Notes under the pieces: model-generated
The model's database searches: none
What the model saw: only the letters and a program-made list of their open reading frames with translations
Told to the model about the DNA's origin: nothing
From: Allopusillimonas ginsengisoli
Lineage (GTDB): Bacteria > Pseudomonadota > Gammaproteobacteria > Burkholderiales > Burkholderiaceae_B
DNA length: 64,000 bases
Reading direction: 5' to 3'
Assembly (NCBI GenBank): GCA_005239165.1
Contig: RAPG01000002.1
Location: 1 to 64,000, forward strand
Program-made: the position numbers and the translations under genes
Shown here: piece by piece, positions 54,495 to 63,991 of the stretch
How the letters are laid out: each line of letters begins with the position of its first letter
How positions within the stretch are numbered: position 1 is the stretch's first letter

Positions 54495-56370
54495 GATGAG
54501 TCGATTTCAGGCCTTGCAGCATTGCCGGCATTAAAAGGTCGGGCCCATGACGGTGGCCTTCTACGCCATTTTCTTCGTCGCTGCGTTGCCATTGACTCAG
54601 AACCCGCCCGAGGACATCTCCTGCCGCAGCAGCGGACGCAGGGCTTGTCTCGCCGTTCTCATCACTTTGCCTATAAATGGTCTTGCCTGCCTTGACGGTT
54701 TCGGTAACCTCCACCTGATGCAAGGATTCAGGATCAATAACCGTAGGATCTTCAGACAGGACCACGAAATCTGCCAACTTGCCTGCTGCAAGCGAACCCT
54801 TCTGGTCTTCCTCAAAATGCTGATAGGCAGGCCATATCGTCATCGCCTTAAGAGCCGTGCCGACATCGACACGCTGATGCGGACCGAGAATGTCACCAGA
54901 ACGGGTGCGGCGGGTTACCGTGGCAGACAGTACTCGCATGGAATCCGGAAACGCAACAGGTGCGTCGTGGTGCGAAGAAAACTTCATGCCGCGCTCACGC
55001 ACCCAGCCTGTGGGCGAAATGTTGTCTGCATCTTCAGGACCTACAGTGTGGTCACGATGCCAGTCGCCCCAGTAAAACGTATGCATGGGAAACAATGATG
55101 GAAACACGTCCAGCCTGTCCATGGTTGCCACCTGATCCTTGCGCAGAAATTGACCGTGAATCAGCACGGCACGTCGATCTTTGGGCGGATGCTTGTCTTT
55201 TGCAGTCTTGATCGCGGCCAGCAAAATATCGGAGGCCGCCTCACCATTTGCGTGGGTAATAATTTGCGTATCGTTTTCAAATGCCCAATCAATAGCATCG
55301 AACACCTGGTCTGGCGTAACAGCTGTGTAGCCCCGGTAATCGGCCCGATAGCCCTCCGGCGGTGCATAATAAGGGCGGTCACGATAGGCGGTAAAGCCCT
55401 GAGGAGAACCGTCTATGGTCAGTTTGGCGCCACCAACCCTGAAACCATCTATGTATGTCTGACTGACGTTCCTGGCGATGAAATCTCTATCTTGCATGAC
55501 ATCAACGTAAGCCACGACGTCAATCGGAATACGCCCCGCCGCTGCGGCACTTTTCATGAAAGGAACAATAGTGGATGTCGCCCTTCCTTCTTGACCTGTG
55601 GTGTAGCCGTACTGGCTGAGCAGCGTTGACCCTGCCACAAACAGGCCTTCCGCCTGACTTGCCGTCATGTGGCTAAACTGTTTGGCCAAAGCACTAAAAA
55701 ATGCGGATTCTTCCAGCACGCCATTGGGTTGCTGTGAACCGGGCATACGCCGGATGACGCCACCATCCGGGTCAGCCGTCTGTTCGGTAATGCCTGCCGC
55801 TTCGAGGGCCTTGCTGTTCATGACACCAATATGGCCCGATTGATGAATAATCAGAACTGGCACATCACTGGATACGGCGTCCAGATCCTCACGGGTCGGA
55901 TGCTGTTGCTCGGCCAGCTGCGCGTTGTCGTAGCCAAAGCCCAGAATCATGCCGACTTCTTTTTGTGTGTCTGCGTGCTCCTCCGACCAGGCCTTCAAGG
56001 TGGCTTTCAGACTGGCCATATGTTTGACCTCGCCGTCAGGCGGCGACAACAGGTTCGCCGCAATCGCCTGTAATCCAATCATGAAAGCATGACCATGGGC
56101 GTCCACAAAACCAGGCAGCAGGGTACGGCCCGCCAGATCACGCATTTGGGTGTCAGCGCCTTTGTATTGCTCGACGTCTTGGATGGACCCCACCGCAAGA
56201 ATCTTCTGACCCTTTACAGCCACCGCCTCAACGCGAGGCTGCGTGTCGTCCATGGTAAGAATTGGCCCGCCCGACCATATCTGATCAGCAAAGGGGGCCG
56301 CCGACGCCGTCTGCGCCAGGCCAAATAAACCAAGTAAAGTTGCCAGTCGACACGCTGCAATGAGTTTCAT
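54478..56370 (-). CDS. periplasmic metal-dependent amidohydrolase (YtcJ-like)
   Basis: A 630-residue amidohydrolase-superfamily protein with a signal peptide (ending ASA) and TIM-barrel metal ligands in LLPGFVDAHGHAFMIGL (HxH), a lysine-region segment in LTIDGSPQGF, His in IITHANGEAASD and AVLIHGQFL, and Asp/His in FSSHHDAPVAF. YtcJ/NfdA-type enzymes hydrolyse N-formyl or N-acyl compounds. The C-terminal 50 residues (DENGETSPASAAAAGDVL onward) extend past the usual domain. It is followed on the same strand by mscS. Confidence 0.88.
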   Translation of the reverse strand: MKLIAACRLATLLGLFGLAQTASAAPFADQIWSGGPILTMDDTQPRVEAVAVKGQKILAVGSIQDVEQYKGADTQMRDLAGRTLLPGFVDAHGHAFMIGLQAIAANLLSPPDGEVKHMASLKATLKAWSEEHADTQKEVGMILGFGYDNAQLAEQQHPTREDLDAVSSDVPVLIIHQSGHIGVMNSKALEAAGITEQTADPDGGVIRRMPGSQQPNGVLEESAFFSALAKQFSHMTASQAEGLFVAGSTLLSQYGYTTGQEGRATSTIVPFMKSAAAAGRIPIDVVAYVDVMQDRDFIARNVSQTYIDGFRVGGAKLTIDGSPQGFTAYRDRPYYAPPEGYRADYRGYTAVTPDQVFDAIDWAFENDTQIITHANGEAASDILLAAIKTAKDKHPPKDRRAVLIHGQFLRKDQVATMDRLDVFPSLFPMHTFYWGDWHRDHTVGPEDADNISPTGWVRERGMKFSSHHDAPVAFPDSMRVLSATVTRRTRSGDILGPHQRVDVGTALKAMTIWPAYQHFEEDQKGSLAAGKLADFVVLSEDPTVIDPESLHQVEVTETVKAGKTIYRQSDENGETSPASAAAAGDVLGRVLSQWQRSDEENGVEGHRHGPDLLMPAMLQGLKSTHRDARL

Positions 56371-56571
56371 GAAGCCGCCTTGTCCCCGTAATCGTTTTTA
56401 TGGAATCAGACTGTAACAGCCTGAAAGGGCTCACCGTAACATAACCTGACGAGACTTTGCAGCCAATTTTGGAGTGCGCCCACTGTGCAGGCGGCCGCAG
56501 CGAGACAAAGCGGCCAGTCGGCGCTTCCCATACCGCGCCCCTGTGAGAAGTGCCAGACTATAGCTCAACAT

Positions 56572-57852
56572 TTACCTTGGGGGCATCAACAGGTTAGGCA
56601 GCCACAACGAGAGCTCAGGAATATACGTCACCATCAACAGCAGGCCGAGCAGCAACACAAAAAACGGGAGAGTGCCGCGTATGACTTGCACCAGAGGAAT
56701 CTTGCCAACATCGGATACGACGAACAGGTTTAACCCCAGCGGCGGGCTGAGCAAGGCAATCTCCATGTTGACGACTACGAGCACGCCGAAATGGATGGGA
56801 TTAATGCCTAACGGTTCCAGAAGCGGCAATATCAGTGGCATGATTATCATGAGCACTGAGAGCACCTCAAGAAACATGCCCAGGAACAGCAACACCACGT
56901 TCAGAAACAAAAGAAACTGCCAGCCCTTGACATCCCAAGCTTGCAACAAGCCTACCAGCTTGGCGCCTATGCCCGATTCGGTAATCCAGTGCCCAAAGGG
57001 CAGGGCCACCGCAACGATAATCATAATTACGGCCGCATTGCGTACGCCTGCTGCCAGAGCCCCAAGCGTATCCCTCAGGGCCATGCCTCTGTAGACGAAC
57101 AGAGCAAGCAAAAAGGCCACGATGGCCGAAAGCGCGGCTGATTCTGACAGGGTCACGAAACCGCCATACAGCCCGCCGAGAACGATGATAGGAAGAGAAA
57201 GAGCAGGCAAGGCTCTGAGCGTGTGGCGGAACTTGTCTTTGCGGGACAAGGCATCGCCGGTAATGGCGTAGTTATTGCGCCGACTGAACCAAATGATGTA
57301 TGCGGAGATCATGATGGTTTGCAATAGCGCCGGCACTACACCCGCCAGAAACAGGCGAGGTATTGAGACATCTGCCAAAACACCGTACACGACGAATGCC
57401 AGCGAAGGCGGGATCAAGATACCCAGCGTGCCGGCAGAGGCAACAACGCCGGACGAGAACGAGGCAGAATAGCCACTGCGCAACATGGCCGGTATCAAAA
57501 TGGTGCCCATGGCGATGGCCGTAGCCACCGAGGAGCCGCTCATGGTGGCAAACAGTGCACAAGCCATGATAGCCACCAGACCCACGCCACCGCGGATCTC
57601 TCCCACCCAGGCCTGTGCCGCGTCAACCAACGCCCGCGCGATACCGCCGCGCTCCATGAACGTGGCGGCGATGACAAAATAAGGCACTGCCAGCAGCGGA
57701 ACCGAATTGAGCTCGTCAATGACTCGCTGAGCATAGGAAAGAAGCGCGTCATCTTGGTAAAACAAGATAAGGCTTGTGGTACCCAGTGCAAGAAAAATTG
57801 GGATGCCCAGCGCAAGCAGCGCCAGGAACATAAACATTAAGGCGGTCGTCAT
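56572..57852 (-). CDS. dctM: TRAP transporter large permease DctM
   Basis: A 426-residue protein with about 12 transmembrane helices. Family motifs are SVPLLAVPYFVIAATFMERGGIA, GSSVATAIAMGTILIPAMLRSGY and LGILIPPSLAFVVYGVLADVS. It is the ion-coupled permease of a tripartite ATP-independent transporter. The ATG at 57852 overlaps dctQ by 4 nt. Confidence 0.94.
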   Translation of the reverse strand: MTTALMFMFLALLALGIPIFLALGTTSLILFYQDDALLSYAQRVIDELNSVPLLAVPYFVIAATFMERGGIARALVDAAQAWVGEIRGGVGLVAIMACALFATMSGSSVATAIAMGTILIPAMLRSGYSASFSSGVVASAGTLGILIPPSLAFVVYGVLADVSIPRLFLAGVVPALLQTIMISAYIIWFSRRNNYAITGDALSRKDKFRHTLRALPALSLPIIVLGGLYGGFVTLSESAALSAIVAFLLALFVYRGMALRDTLGALAAGVRNAAVIMIIVAVALPFGHWITESGIGAKLVGLLQAWDVKGWQFLLFLNVVLLFLGMFLEVLSVLMIIMPLILPLLEPLGINPIHFGVLVVVNMEIALLSPPLGLNLFVVSDVGKIPLVQVIRGTLPFFVLLLGLLLMVTYIPELSLWLPNLLMPPR

Positions 57853-58418
57853 GCGTGGGCTCCGCCAGGGCGGCCTACCAGCCTGGCAACATGAAGCGCA
57901 TAGCGCAAACTCATTAGCGCCATGCCAGCCGGTAGCGCTGCCGTGTACATCCACAAGGGAAAGCGAAGGCTGGTGGAAGACATATCGCCAAATTCAAATG
58001 CCTCCAGCGCAATTTGCAGACCCAGGTAGGTCATAATCATTGAAAAAACAAGACCCAACACGGCAGAGAGCACTAAAGCAGCCCGCTTCAGACCCGGACT
58101 GAACCAGTTTAGAAAGATGTCGGCCTTAATATGCCGATTGTTTGCCGTGATCACACCCAGTGACAGGAAAATCGCCCAGACGATGAGATATACCTGAATC
58201 TCATCGCTGGCCGGCAAGGAATGCCCCTCTCCCACATTTCGAAGCACGACATTGACCAGGCATACAAGCAACGCCGCAATGCCCAACGAGCCCACCAGGC
58301 CGTCCTCAATGCGTTGTAGCCACGATACGGCTGGCGGCGAAGTATCAATGTCTGCATGTTGGGACGCACCATCGGCTGGCCGCGCTTCAGAATTTTCAGG
58401 ATTCGATGGCATTGTCAT
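57849..58418 (-). CDS. dctQ: TRAP transporter small permease DctQ
   Basis: A 189-residue protein. A polar N-terminus (PSNPENSEARPADGAS) is followed by four transmembrane helices with SDEIQVYLIVWAIFLSLGV and RHIKADIF, the DctQ signature. It partners the DctM subunit at 56572. It starts 22 nt after dctP. Confidence 0.93.
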   Translation of the reverse strand: MTMPSNPENSEARPADGASQHADIDTSPPAVSWLQRIEDGLVGSLGIAALLVCLVNVVLRNVGEGHSLPASDEIQVYLIVWAIFLSLGVITANNRHIKADIFLNWFSPGLKRAALVLSAVLGLVFSMIMTYLGLQIALEAFEFGDMSSTSLRFPLWMYTAALPAGMALMSLRYALHVARLVGRPGGAHA

Positions 58419-58440
58419 TTGAGCCTAATGCTTTCCAAGG

Positions 58441-59478
58441 TCAGAATTCGACGCTGGCGGCCTGAAGCTCTTGCAGCGCAAGCTTCTCGGACTGCGGGTC
58501 AATGTTCATTGTCTTGATCAATGCGGCTTGTGTCTGCATGAGCTTCTTGCGAGCTCCGGCGCGTGCCGCTTCATCGGGGCTCACGGCCTCGATACCATGC
58601 TCTTTAAGCGTAAGGGCTGCGTCTGACTCAGCCTGTGCGACCATTTCTCGCTGCTGGATGACAGCCACATCCCATGCTTCGACAATGGCTTTCTGAATAT
58701 CAGCAGGCTGCTTTTTCCAGAAACGTTCACTCACCAGCGGCACATACTGCGCCATGAACTGATAATCGTCAAAGCTGTATTTCAAGCCTGAGTCCCAAAG
58801 CTTAGAGGTTCGTACGCCCTCCCTGCTGCTCGCAATGGCCTCAACAGCACCCTGACTCATGGCCATGGGCAAATCAGAGAAAGGAATCATCACCGGCACG
58901 CCGCCCAGGCCTTCAATGCGGGCTGCAAAAGTGGTACCACCCGAATACTGAATTTTCATGCCTTTGAAATCGTCATAGGAGCGTATGGCTTTGTCGGTGC
59001 TGTAAAAATGAATGGATCCAGCGTCTGCCCATTTACCTAAGACTTTCACTTTCAACCGATCTTCGATTTTCCCATTGACCAGTGCACCTAGCTCTCCATC
59101 CATAAGACGGTGTGTAATGTCTGGATCAACGCCATAAAACATCGGCAACGCTGTAACGGCGGCATTCGGCTCACTACCCTCAAGCTGCCACGTTCCAGGC
59201 ACACCCATTTCCAGCGCGCCCTGACGCAAGGCCTTGGGGACATCGCGATCGCGGAACAATTGCGCACTTGGATACACTTCGACGGCAAGCCTGTCGCCCA
59301 CCCGCTTTTGCAACTCCTCAGCAAACAGCGCCACACCCTTGTTGCGGACATGAGAAGGATTGGTATCAAGTGAAATTCTGAACTTCTGCGTATCAGCCAT
59401 CACGGCTGTAGAGAGCAGCAAACCGCATGCGGCGACGCCAAGAGAACGGATTAGCTTAGTGGTAGTAAAAGCGGGCAT
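58441..59478 (-). CDS. dctP: TRAP transporter substrate-binding protein DctP
   Basis: A 345-residue periplasmic binding protein with signal peptide cleavage after AVMA and the DctP fold: KGVALFAEELQKRVGDRL, then VYPSAQLFRDRDVPKAL, GMKIQYSGGTTFAAR and QGAVEAIASSREGV, with the conserved ligand Arg region. The neighbouring amidase suggests an amide or carboxylate ligand, but the ligand cannot be read from sequence. Confidence 0.92.
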   Translation of the reverse strand: MPAFTTTKLIRSLGVAACGLLLSTAVMADTQKFRISLDTNPSHVRNKGVALFAEELQKRVGDRLAVEVYPSAQLFRDRDVPKALRQGALEMGVPGTWQLEGSEPNAAVTALPMFYGVDPDITHRLMDGELGALVNGKIEDRLKVKVLGKWADAGSIHFYSTDKAIRSYDDFKGMKIQYSGGTTFAARIEGLGGVPVMIPFSDLPMAMSQGAVEAIASSREGVRTSKLWDSGLKYSFDDYQFMAQYVPLVSERFWKKQPADIQKAIVEAWDVAVIQQREMVAQAESDAALTLKEHGIEAVSPDEAARAGARKKLMQTQAALIKTMNIDPQSEKLALQELQAASVEF

Positions 59479-59562
59479 GGGTATTTCCTTTGAGAAGATT
59501 CACGCCACCCTGATCGCGGGCAGACTTAAGATGGAAAAACTTTATGGGCAGTTCAGCAATAG

Positions 59563-61047
59563 CTAGTGTTGAGGGCAGGCAGATTCAAGTCGCTGGGCCA
59601 CTGCCAATAGCCGCCAGTCGTCGCCATGACGAGCAATCAGCTGTAACCCAATGGGGGCACCATCGCCGGCAACACCCCATGGAATGGAAATCGCCGGCGA
59701 CCCGGACAGACTGAACGGCATGGTCAATTGCGTTACCGCCGTGTGCAGCGGATAACTCGTTGAATCAATAGTGACGTGGCTGGCACCAACTTCGGGTGCG
59801 GGGCTGCGCATAGTGGGACAAATCAGCACATCCACCTGATCAAACAGCGCATCAATGTCATTAGCCAACTGCGTCCTCATTCGCTGGGCGCGAACATACC
59901 AGGGTGCCGGGAGAAAATTGGCAATTTCGAGTCGGATGCGCACTTCCTCACTCAGCTTTTCCGGGCTGCGCAACAATCGGTCCTCGTAAGACGCGGCAGC
60001 CTCTGTCGTAATGGTCATAAACTGCAAAGCAGAGGCCATCGTCGCCGAAGACAGAGAAACCGTGCTCAATTGCGCCTGGTCCTGGCGCATAGCCTCGCAG
60101 GCAGCGTCCAGGGCGGCACGTACCTGCCCATCAAGCGGCTCGACGAAATAGCCATCCAACCGCCCAACGCGCAGCCCACTGAGATTTTCCAGCGCCCAAT
60201 TGGGTTCCTCCGGCAGGTCTAAAAGTGCTGCAAACACCTGCGCACAGTCTTTGACGTATTTGCCCAGCGGGCCCAAATGATCGAGTGTGGGTGCGACGTC
60301 AATGGCGCCATGGCGAGGTACGGAGTCATAAGTGGGCTTAAACCCAACCACACCACAACAGGCGGCTGGCAGGCGTATGGAGCCGCCTGTGTCCGTGCCA
60401 AGCGTGACGCGCGTGATACCGGCAGCCACAATGGCTGCAGAGCCGCCACTGGAACCGCCCGGAATGTGCCCGGTCGAGACAGGATTGATGACCCGACCGT
60501 ACACAGGATTATCACTGCTGGCACCGAAGGCCATTTCATGCTGATTGGCCATGCCGATGACGACAGCCCCATGTGCACGCAGGCGACCAACACAGGTTGC
60601 GTCTTCCTGTGCCGGAGCAAGGTCTCCCGACGCACTGCCACCTGTAGCGGCCATGCCACGTACCCTTATCATGTCTTTGACGGCAACTGGCACACCAGAA
60701 AGATAACCGGCACTCGCTGACTCAGGCTGCTCGGCAAACGTACAGAACAAATGCCAAAGTGGGTTGAGCTCTTTAGCCCGTGCCAGCGCAGATGTCGCAT
60801 CTGCAGGCATATTGGAGTGAGGCAGCAAACACGAACTCAGCGTGCCTGAGGCCGCCCGGATGCTCGTATCGCGTGGTTGAAACGGCTGGGCACTAGGCGT
60901 AGGCAATGATCGGAACAGTTCAATTTCTGGATGGTTGATCGTCAATCGCTGCAACCAGGCGTGCGCCCGGTCTTCATGGCCATAACCCACCCAATCGGAA
61001 TAGGCCGAAAATACCTGAGCAAGCTTCGCCTCTTGGCCGTGTGTCAT
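59563..61047 (-). CDS. amidase-signature family hydrolase
   Basis: A 494-residue enzyme. The Ser-cisSer-Lys catalytic set is complete: Lys124 in GVPVAVKDMIRV, Ser200 in PGGSSGGSAAIV and Ser223 in LGTDTGGSIRLPA. An N-terminal extension of about 70 residues (WVGYGHEDRAHAWLQRL) precedes the GatA-like core. It hydrolyses carboxamides such as aryl or aliphatic amides. It is the first gene of a unit with the TRAP transporter and divergent from an IclR regulator, suggesting uptake and hydrolysis of one amide compound. Confidence 0.9.
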   Translation of the reverse strand: MTHGQEAKLAQVFSAYSDWVGYGHEDRAHAWLQRLTINHPEIELFRSLPTPSAQPFQPRDTSIRAASGTLSSCLLPHSNMPADATSALARAKELNPLWHLFCTFAEQPESASAGYLSGVPVAVKDMIRVRGMAATGGSASGDLAPAQEDATCVGRLRAHGAVVIGMANQHEMAFGASSDNPVYGRVINPVSTGHIPGGSSGGSAAIVAAGITRVTLGTDTGGSIRLPAACCGVVGFKPTYDSVPRHGAIDVAPTLDHLGPLGKYVKDCAQVFAALLDLPEEPNWALENLSGLRVGRLDGYFVEPLDGQVRAALDAACEAMRQDQAQLSTVSLSSATMASALQFMTITTEAAASYEDRLLRSPEKLSEEVRIRLEIANFLPAPWYVRAQRMRTQLANDIDALFDQVDVLICPTMRSPAPEVGASHVTIDSTSYPLHTAVTQLTMPFSLSGSPAISIPWGVAGDGAPIGLQLIARHGDDWRLLAVAQRLESACPQH

Positions 61048-61083
61048 CCGTAGTCTCCAACGTGTCGGCGAGCAAATTATTCG

Positions 61084-61114
61084 GTTTCACTAGATGAAAC
61101 AGTTGTTTTATAAT
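61084..61114. promoter_or_regulatory. IclR operator-like palindrome and iclR -10 box
   Basis: GTTTCA and TGAAAC flank CTAGA at 61084-61100, resembling IclR-family sites. A consensus TATAAT -10 box (61109-61114) follows for the plus-strand iclR gene; the palindrome overlaps its -35 region. Autorepression and control of the divergent amidase are likely. Confidence 0.65.
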
Positions 61115-61143
61115 TCAAGAAAGTTTAGAGGAGGAAAATTGAC

Positions 61144-61854
61144 ATGTCAAGAAAAGCACCGGCCACCAAAGCTGCGGCTGACAAACCTGCATCCCCTGCA
61201 GGCGTTACTGCCTTGGAACGCGGCCTGAAGCTTTTACGAGTGCTTGCCGATCATGAAAATGTCAGCCTTACAGAGTTGGCCAAAAAATCAGACTTGAGCA
61301 AGGCGACCGCATTGCGCTTGTTGCGGACACTGGAACAACAGGGCTTTGTATGGCGCGATGGCCGGCAGTCTTACTGGCTGGGTTACTCCTTACTCGTCAT
61401 TACGCGCAACCTTTCGCTTAAAGGATGGCTGGCAAACAGCATTCAGCCCGAGCTTGAAATGTTGGCCGAAAAAACCGGCGAAACTGCGTCATTCTTCAGC
61501 ATGAGTGAAAACCAGAGGTTGTGCGTGGCAGCTGCCAATGGATGGCGTGATGTGGGTCATAGACTGAATGTTGGTGATACCTTGCCGATGACAGGTGCCA
61601 GCGGTGAAGTGTTCATGAGCTATTCGGAGGGGCGCCCGGCGCAGTATGAACCCCTTGTTTCGCTGTCTCTGGGCGTGAGAGTGGCTGAATTAGCATCCAT
61701 TGCCGCACCGATTTTCAGTAGTGACGGAAAGTTAATCGGCGCCGTATCGCTTTCGGGCACCCGTACACGTTTTGCCGTTAAGGCCTACATGGATGAGTTG
61801 CGCAATCACTTCATGGAGTGCCTGGAAAGAATCCACGCATCACTACAGCAATAA
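61144..61854 (+). CDS. IclR-family transcriptional regulator
   Basis: A 236-residue protein. The N-terminal winged helix (ALERGLKLLRVLADHENVSLTELAKK, then SKATALRLLRTLEQQGFVWR) is followed by the IclR effector domain (GWLANSIQPELEMLAEKTGETASF, GAVSLSGTRTRF). GAGGAGGA lies 8 nt before the ATG. It is divergent from the amidase/TRAP unit, which it probably controls in response to the transported compound. Confidence 0.92.
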   Translation: MSRKAPATKAAADKPASPAGVTALERGLKLLRVLADHENVSLTELAKKSDLSKATALRLLRTLEQQGFVWRDGRQSYWLGYSLLVITRNLSLKGWLANSIQPELEMLAEKTGETASFFSMSENQRLCVAAANGWRDVGHRLNVGDTLPMTGASGEVFMSYSEGRPAQYEPLVSLSLGVRVAELASIAAPIFSSDGKLIGAVSLSGTRTRFAVKAYMDELRNHFMECLERIHASLQQ

Positions 61855-62085
61855 TCGTGGCAGGCCACGTTCAAGCAATCATGTGGCCGACACCACCGTG
61901 CGTTATGTCGCGCACCGCCTGTTCCCGCCACCAGACTGTTCCATACATGGAACGCATCGTCCGTGCTCGATGACTGGTCAGGTGCCCACGGTGCTTGTAA
62001 GCTTATCTGAAACGACTGATCGAAATACACCTCCTCTAGCCGAGTTCGGCTATGGTCGATAAGTCAGTCGCTTGGGGGCAACACG

Positions 62086-62105
62086 GCACAGCACAGCACA
62101 GCACA
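62086..62105. repeat. four GCACA pentamers
   Basis: Four perfect copies of GCACA are followed by GCGTC, 34 bp upstream of the pirin start codon. Possible slipped-strand site altering promoter spacing; no other evidence. Confidence 0.6.
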
Positions 62106-62139
62106 GCGTCCATCATCGTGCATTAAAGGAGCATCAAGC

Positions 62140-63021
62140 ATGAGCACCGAACTAGTAATAGAAAAACGCACACACGACCTGGGAGGCGGCTTTATTGTTG
62201 GCCGGGTATTGCCCTTCAGAAAGCGTCGCATGGTGGGGCCGTTTGTATTCTTTGACCACATGGGCCCTTTGGAACTTGCGCCAGGCATTGCCCGAAGCCT
62301 CGATGTGCGGCCACACCCACACATTGGGCTGGCTACCGTCACTTACCTGTACAACGGTCGTATCACCCACCGCGACAGTCTCGGTTTTGAACAGGAAATC
62401 TTGCCCGGTCAGGTCAACTGGATGGTGGCAGGTCGCGGCATTACACACAGTGAGCGGCTTGAGTATGCGCGCGCACATGGCGCAAACATGCATGGCATAC
62501 AGGCCTGGGTGGCGTTACCCACCGAACATGAAGAAACCGATCCGGCGTTTTACCATTTACACGGCGCCAGCCACTTGCCAGAGTGGCAGGAAGACGGCGT
62601 GTCTTCACGACTTATCGCCGGTGAGATCGACGGCCTTCGCTCCGGCACGCCCACACACTCTCCTTTGTTCTATATGCACTGGGACATGCAGCCCGGCGCC
62701 TGTAAAAGCTTGAGTAAGCAATATTCAGAACGCGCCGTTTATGTCGCCAGTGGCGAAATAGAAATCGACGGCAACCGGCTTGCAGCAGGCCATATGGCAG
62801 TGCTGCAATCGGGCCATGCCGCGCAGATAAAGGCCGTGCAACCGTCAACCGTTATGCTGCTGGGTGGGGAGTCGATTGGCGAACGTTACCTGTCATGGAA
62901 TTTTGTCTCGTCATCCAAAGAGCGACTGGCTCAGGCCCGCGAAGACTGGGATGCACAGCGCATGAAACTGCCTGTGGGTGACGATCAGGAATTCATGCCT
63001 CTGCCCGACGGGCTAGGATAA
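62140..63021 (+). CDS. pirin-family cupin protein
   Basis: A 293-residue bicupin. The N-terminal domain carries the metal-site signature RPHPHIGLATVTYLYNG with THRDSLG, and the GQVNWMVAGRGITHSER motif includes the fourth ligand region. The C-terminal cupin is degenerate. Pirins act as quercetinase-type dioxygenases or redox-sensing co-regulators. AAGGAG lies before the ATG. It is followed after 12 nt by a siderophore-interacting flavoprotein. Confidence 0.92.
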   Translation: MSTELVIEKRTHDLGGGFIVGRVLPFRKRRMVGPFVFFDHMGPLELAPGIARSLDVRPHPHIGLATVTYLYNGRITHRDSLGFEQEILPGQVNWMVAGRGITHSERLEYARAHGANMHGIQAWVALPTEHEETDPAFYHLHGASHLPEWQEDGVSSRLIAGEIDGLRSGTPTHSPLFYMHWDMQPGACKSLSKQYSERAVYVASGEIEIDGNRLAAGHMAVLQSGHAAQIKAVQPSTVMLLGGESIGERYLSWNFVSSSKERLAQAREDWDAQRMKLPVGDDQEFMPLPDGLG

Positions 63022-63033
63022 ACTAGGGCTTTA

Positions 63034-63840
63034 ATGTCAAAAACACCTACTGACCCCAACGTTAAACGCCTGCGACACCCGCTTAAAGCGCGACGGCTGC
63101 AGGTTCTTAACATCGCCCCCGTGACACCAAAAATGGTTCGCGTCACCTTCCACAGCCCCGATCTTGCCGACTTCGTTTCGTCATCATTCGATGATCACAT
63201 CAAACTCTTCTTTCCTGCCGACGGCCAGCCTGTCATGCCCGAAGCCAGCAGTGAGGGTTTACGATTTCCAGAGGGGGCTGAACGTCCGGCGGCACGCGAC
63301 TACACACCACGGCGATACCGAAAAGACGTCAACCAACTCGACATAGACTTTCTGCTCCATGGCGATGGGCCCGCGTCCAACTGGGTGACACAGGCCCATG
63401 TCGGCGACGTGCTGATCGCTGCCGGACCTCGCGGATCTTTTGTCATTCCTGATACATATGACTGGCAGATTCTGATTGGCGACGAGACCGCATTGCCAGC
63501 CATCACTCGTCGCCTCGAAGAGGCCGGCGAAGGCTGCCATATCCATGTGCTTGCGCTGGTGCACGACGCCAGCGAGCGGCAGGCCGTCGAAACACATGCG
63601 CATGTAAATATACAGTGGATTTACCGTCAGGCTCCTGGATCAGACAGCCCCCATTCTGACCCATTATTGATGGCCGTTAAAGCGATACAGCTACCTTCGG
63701 GCCAGGGGTACATCTGGGCAGCGGGCGAGGCCGCACAAATGCGGGCCTTGCAGCATCACTTGAACATTGAAAGAGGCATTGAAAAATCGCTGATGCGCAT
63801 CAGCAATTACTGGAAGCACGCCCCCGAACCCGCTCATTAA
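63034..63840 (+). CDS. siderophore-interacting protein (ferric reductase, ViuB/FhuF-like SIP)
   Basis: A 268-residue FAD/NAD(P)H protein. The FAD-binding barrel contains RRLQVLNIAPVTPKMVRVTF and RDYTPRRYR (the R-x-Y-T/S flavin motif), then LLHGDGPASNWVTQA, GDVLIAAGPRGSF and LIGDETALPAITRRLEE. The C-terminal SIP domain ends GYIWAAGEAAQMRALQHHL. It reduces ferric siderophores in the cytoplasm, a natural partner for the TonB receptor encoded about 13 kb away. Confidence 0.92.
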   Translation: MSKTPTDPNVKRLRHPLKARRLQVLNIAPVTPKMVRVTFHSPDLADFVSSSFDDHIKLFFPADGQPVMPEASSEGLRFPEGAERPAARDYTPRRYRKDVNQLDIDFLLHGDGPASNWVTQAHVGDVLIAAGPRGSFVIPDTYDWQILIGDETALPAITRRLEEAGEGCHIHVLALVHDASERQAVETHAHVNIQWIYRQAPGSDSPHSDPLLMAVKAIQLPSGQGYIWAAGEAAQMRALQHHLNIERGIEKSLMRISNYWKHAPEPAH

Positions 63841-63956
63841 CTCACTACTCAGCGCGCTGCGTAGTGATCAGCGTGCCCTTGCCCTCTATGTCTTATCAAT
63901 GCAGGCTGCTCTCACAGGACTGCATAAACTAGCGCTTACTGCACACCCGTAAAACA

Positions 63957-63991
63957 AAAAGCCGCTGTGGCATGTGCCCGCGGCGGCTTTT
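63957..63991. terminator. terminator after the pirin/SIP genes
   Basis: AAAAGCCGC pairs with GCGGCTTTT across a 17-nt loop and lies 117 bases after the SIP stop codon. The A and T runs on the two arms make it usable on either strand. Confidence 0.8.
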
